Under the pieces are notes generated by a model. It saw nothing but the letters and a program-made list of their open reading frames with translations. It was not told where the DNA came from and ran no database searches. This document shows, in pieces, positions 63,511 to 64,000 of a DNA stretch of 64,000 bases. The stretch is from Saccharomycopsis fibuligera x Saccharomycopsis cf. fibuligera. Taxonomy: Eukaryota; Ascomycota; Saccharomycetes; Ascoideales; Saccharomycopsidaceae. The translations under genes and the position numbers were made by a program. Position 1 is the stretch's first letter, and every line of letters starts with the position of its first letter. The stretch spans positions 1,346,248-1,410,247 of the forward strand of contig CP012821.1 in the NCBI GenBank assembly GCA_001936135.1, in the 5' to 3' direction.

Positions 63511-63540
<30 letters not shown>
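63511..63540. repeat. GA microsatellite
   Basis: About 14 GA dinucleotides at the exact right junction of copy B. Copy A diverges from B at this point (50745). Confidence 0.85.
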
Positions 63541-63542
<2 letters not shown>

Positions 63543-63736
63543 AGTAAGGATATGGGGGAGAAAGAAGAGAGAAGAGAGAAGAGGGAGGAGGGAGGAGTGA
63601 TGGGGACGTTCGAGGGCGTCGAGGGGCGTTTAAGTGCGTTGAGGAGCGTGGAACGGGGGAGTAGTGTGACGTGCGTGCGTTTTTGCGCGGTTTTTCGCGT
63701 GAGAGCGCGTTAGTTTGCAGATTATAGATTGTGTGT

Positions 63737-63776
63737 GGTGTTTGGATGTTTGAGTTAATATGAGGTGTTTGGATGT
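63737..63776 (+). repeat. Two telomere-unit-like words, 27 bp apart
   Basis: GGTGTTTGGATGT occurs at 63737-63749 and 63764-63776. It resembles GGTGTACGGATGT, the core of the 23-bp Candida albicans telomere unit, and the spacer TTGAGTTAATATGA recalls CTAACTTCTT. It lies just inside the 11-bp array. Confidence 0.55.
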
Positions 63777-63786
63777 GGCAATTACG

Positions 63787-64000
63787 TAAGGGTGGTGTAA
63801 GGGTGGTGTAAGGGTGGTGTAAGGGTGGTGTAAGGGTGGTGTAAGGGTGGTGTAAGGGTGGTGTAAGGGTGGTGTAAGGGTGGTGTAAGGGTGGTGTAAG
63901 GGTGGTGTAAGGGTGGTGTAAGGGTGGTGTAAGGGTGGTGTAAGGGTGGTGTAAGGGTGGTGTAAGGGTGGTGTAAGGGTGGTGTAAGGGTGGTGTAAGG
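63787..64000 (+). repeat. Telomere: 11-bp repeat array
   Basis: About 19.5 perfect copies of TAAGGGTGGTG (equivalently GGTGTAAGGGT) run to the window edge. The G-rich strand runs 5' to 3' toward the right end, as expected for a chromosome terminus. No variant units are seen. The unit matches the GGTGTA(C/A)GG(A/G)T start of Candida-type telomere repeats. Confidence 0.95.

Larger units (their letters stand above)
57237..63513. repeat. Subtelomeric duplicated block, copy B (telomere-proximal)
   Basis: Direct repeat of 44068-50745, about 6.3 kb. The same order of parts is kept, with deletions relative to A near 57750 (about 250 bp) and at 59800 (153 bp) and an insertion near 58565-58670. It leads through a GA microsatellite into a GC/CpG-rich 200 bp and then the telomere. 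Confidence 0.9.

Noticed and set aside
63417-63713. 98-codon frame across the GA microsatellite
   Set aside because: Glu/Arg repeat encoded by GA-rich sequence; the frame is not kept in copy A.
63787-64000. CRISPR-like array
   Set aside because: Perfect 11-bp head-to-tail repeat without spacers at the chromosome end; it is a telomere.

Overview
The window is the right end of a chromosome from a budding yeast (Saccharomycotina). The evidence is intron-poor AT-rich genes, GTATGT/GTAAGT donors with TACTAAC branch points, yeast gene families (NIP1, BLM10, OSH1/2-type, HRT3, YMR226C-type SDR, FRE reductase, SGA1-type glucoamylase) and a terminal telomeric array at 63787-64000. The telomere unit is 11 bp and resembles a shortened form of the 23-bp Candida unit. 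In-frame CTG is very rare in the highly expressed genes (none in the eIF3k gene, one in 882 NIP1 codons). Together these suggest the CUG-Ser (Candida/Debaryomyces) clade, but two CTG codons sit at normally hydrophobic conserved positions, so the decoding is not settled. I cannot name the species. All proteins are described with CTG read as Leu.

Core region, 1-41.3 kb. A penta-EF-hand protein (open at the left edge) is followed by a decayed region holding an MFS drug-exporter relic and a second relic. Then come eIF3k and eIF3c/NIP1 in tandem, the proteasome activator BLM10, a divergent septin with two introns, a conserved acidic/basic protein, an Mpv17/PMP22 membrane protein, the F-box protein HRT3, a YDR124W-like (DUF2841) protein, a ferric reductase, a three-exon short-chain dehydrogenase and a small secreted protein with a cationic amphipathic tail. 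A four-exon coiled-coil protein (possibly a Red1-like meiotic axis protein), an OSH1/OSH2-type oxysterol-binding protein with ankyrin repeats, PH domain, FFAT motif and ORD, and a GH15 glucoamylase complete the region.

Transition, 41.3-44.1 kb. This is gene-poor and holds a clear GH15 relic, so the glucoamylase was once duplicated.

Subtelomere, 44.1-64 kb. Two direct copies of a roughly 6.3-6.7 kb block (A 44068-50745; B 57237-63513) are very similar by eye. Each starts with a GC-richer 266-bp unit (one in A, three in tandem at B) and passes through decayed sequence. Each ends in a strand-asymmetric, purine-rich satellite of about 18-20 degenerate units of roughly 100-170 bp. Many satellite units carry a GGGTGGT core, and some carry a 16-bp exact match to the telomere repeat. 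Between A and B lie a GC-rich island (50.76-51.28 kb) and one intact 1042-codon ORF on the minus strand. Its C-terminus has the catalytic layout of a tyrosine recombinase (RxxE, Lys, RxxR, GH, and Tyr nine residues after the His), and it carries a C2HC zinc-finger-like motif and an acidic/basic tail. This is the most interesting object in the window: a candidate telomere-associated, Crypton-like element in a yeast. Just inside the telomere, two 13-bp words 27 bp apart resemble the Candida 23-bp telomere unit and may be a fossil of an older repeat.
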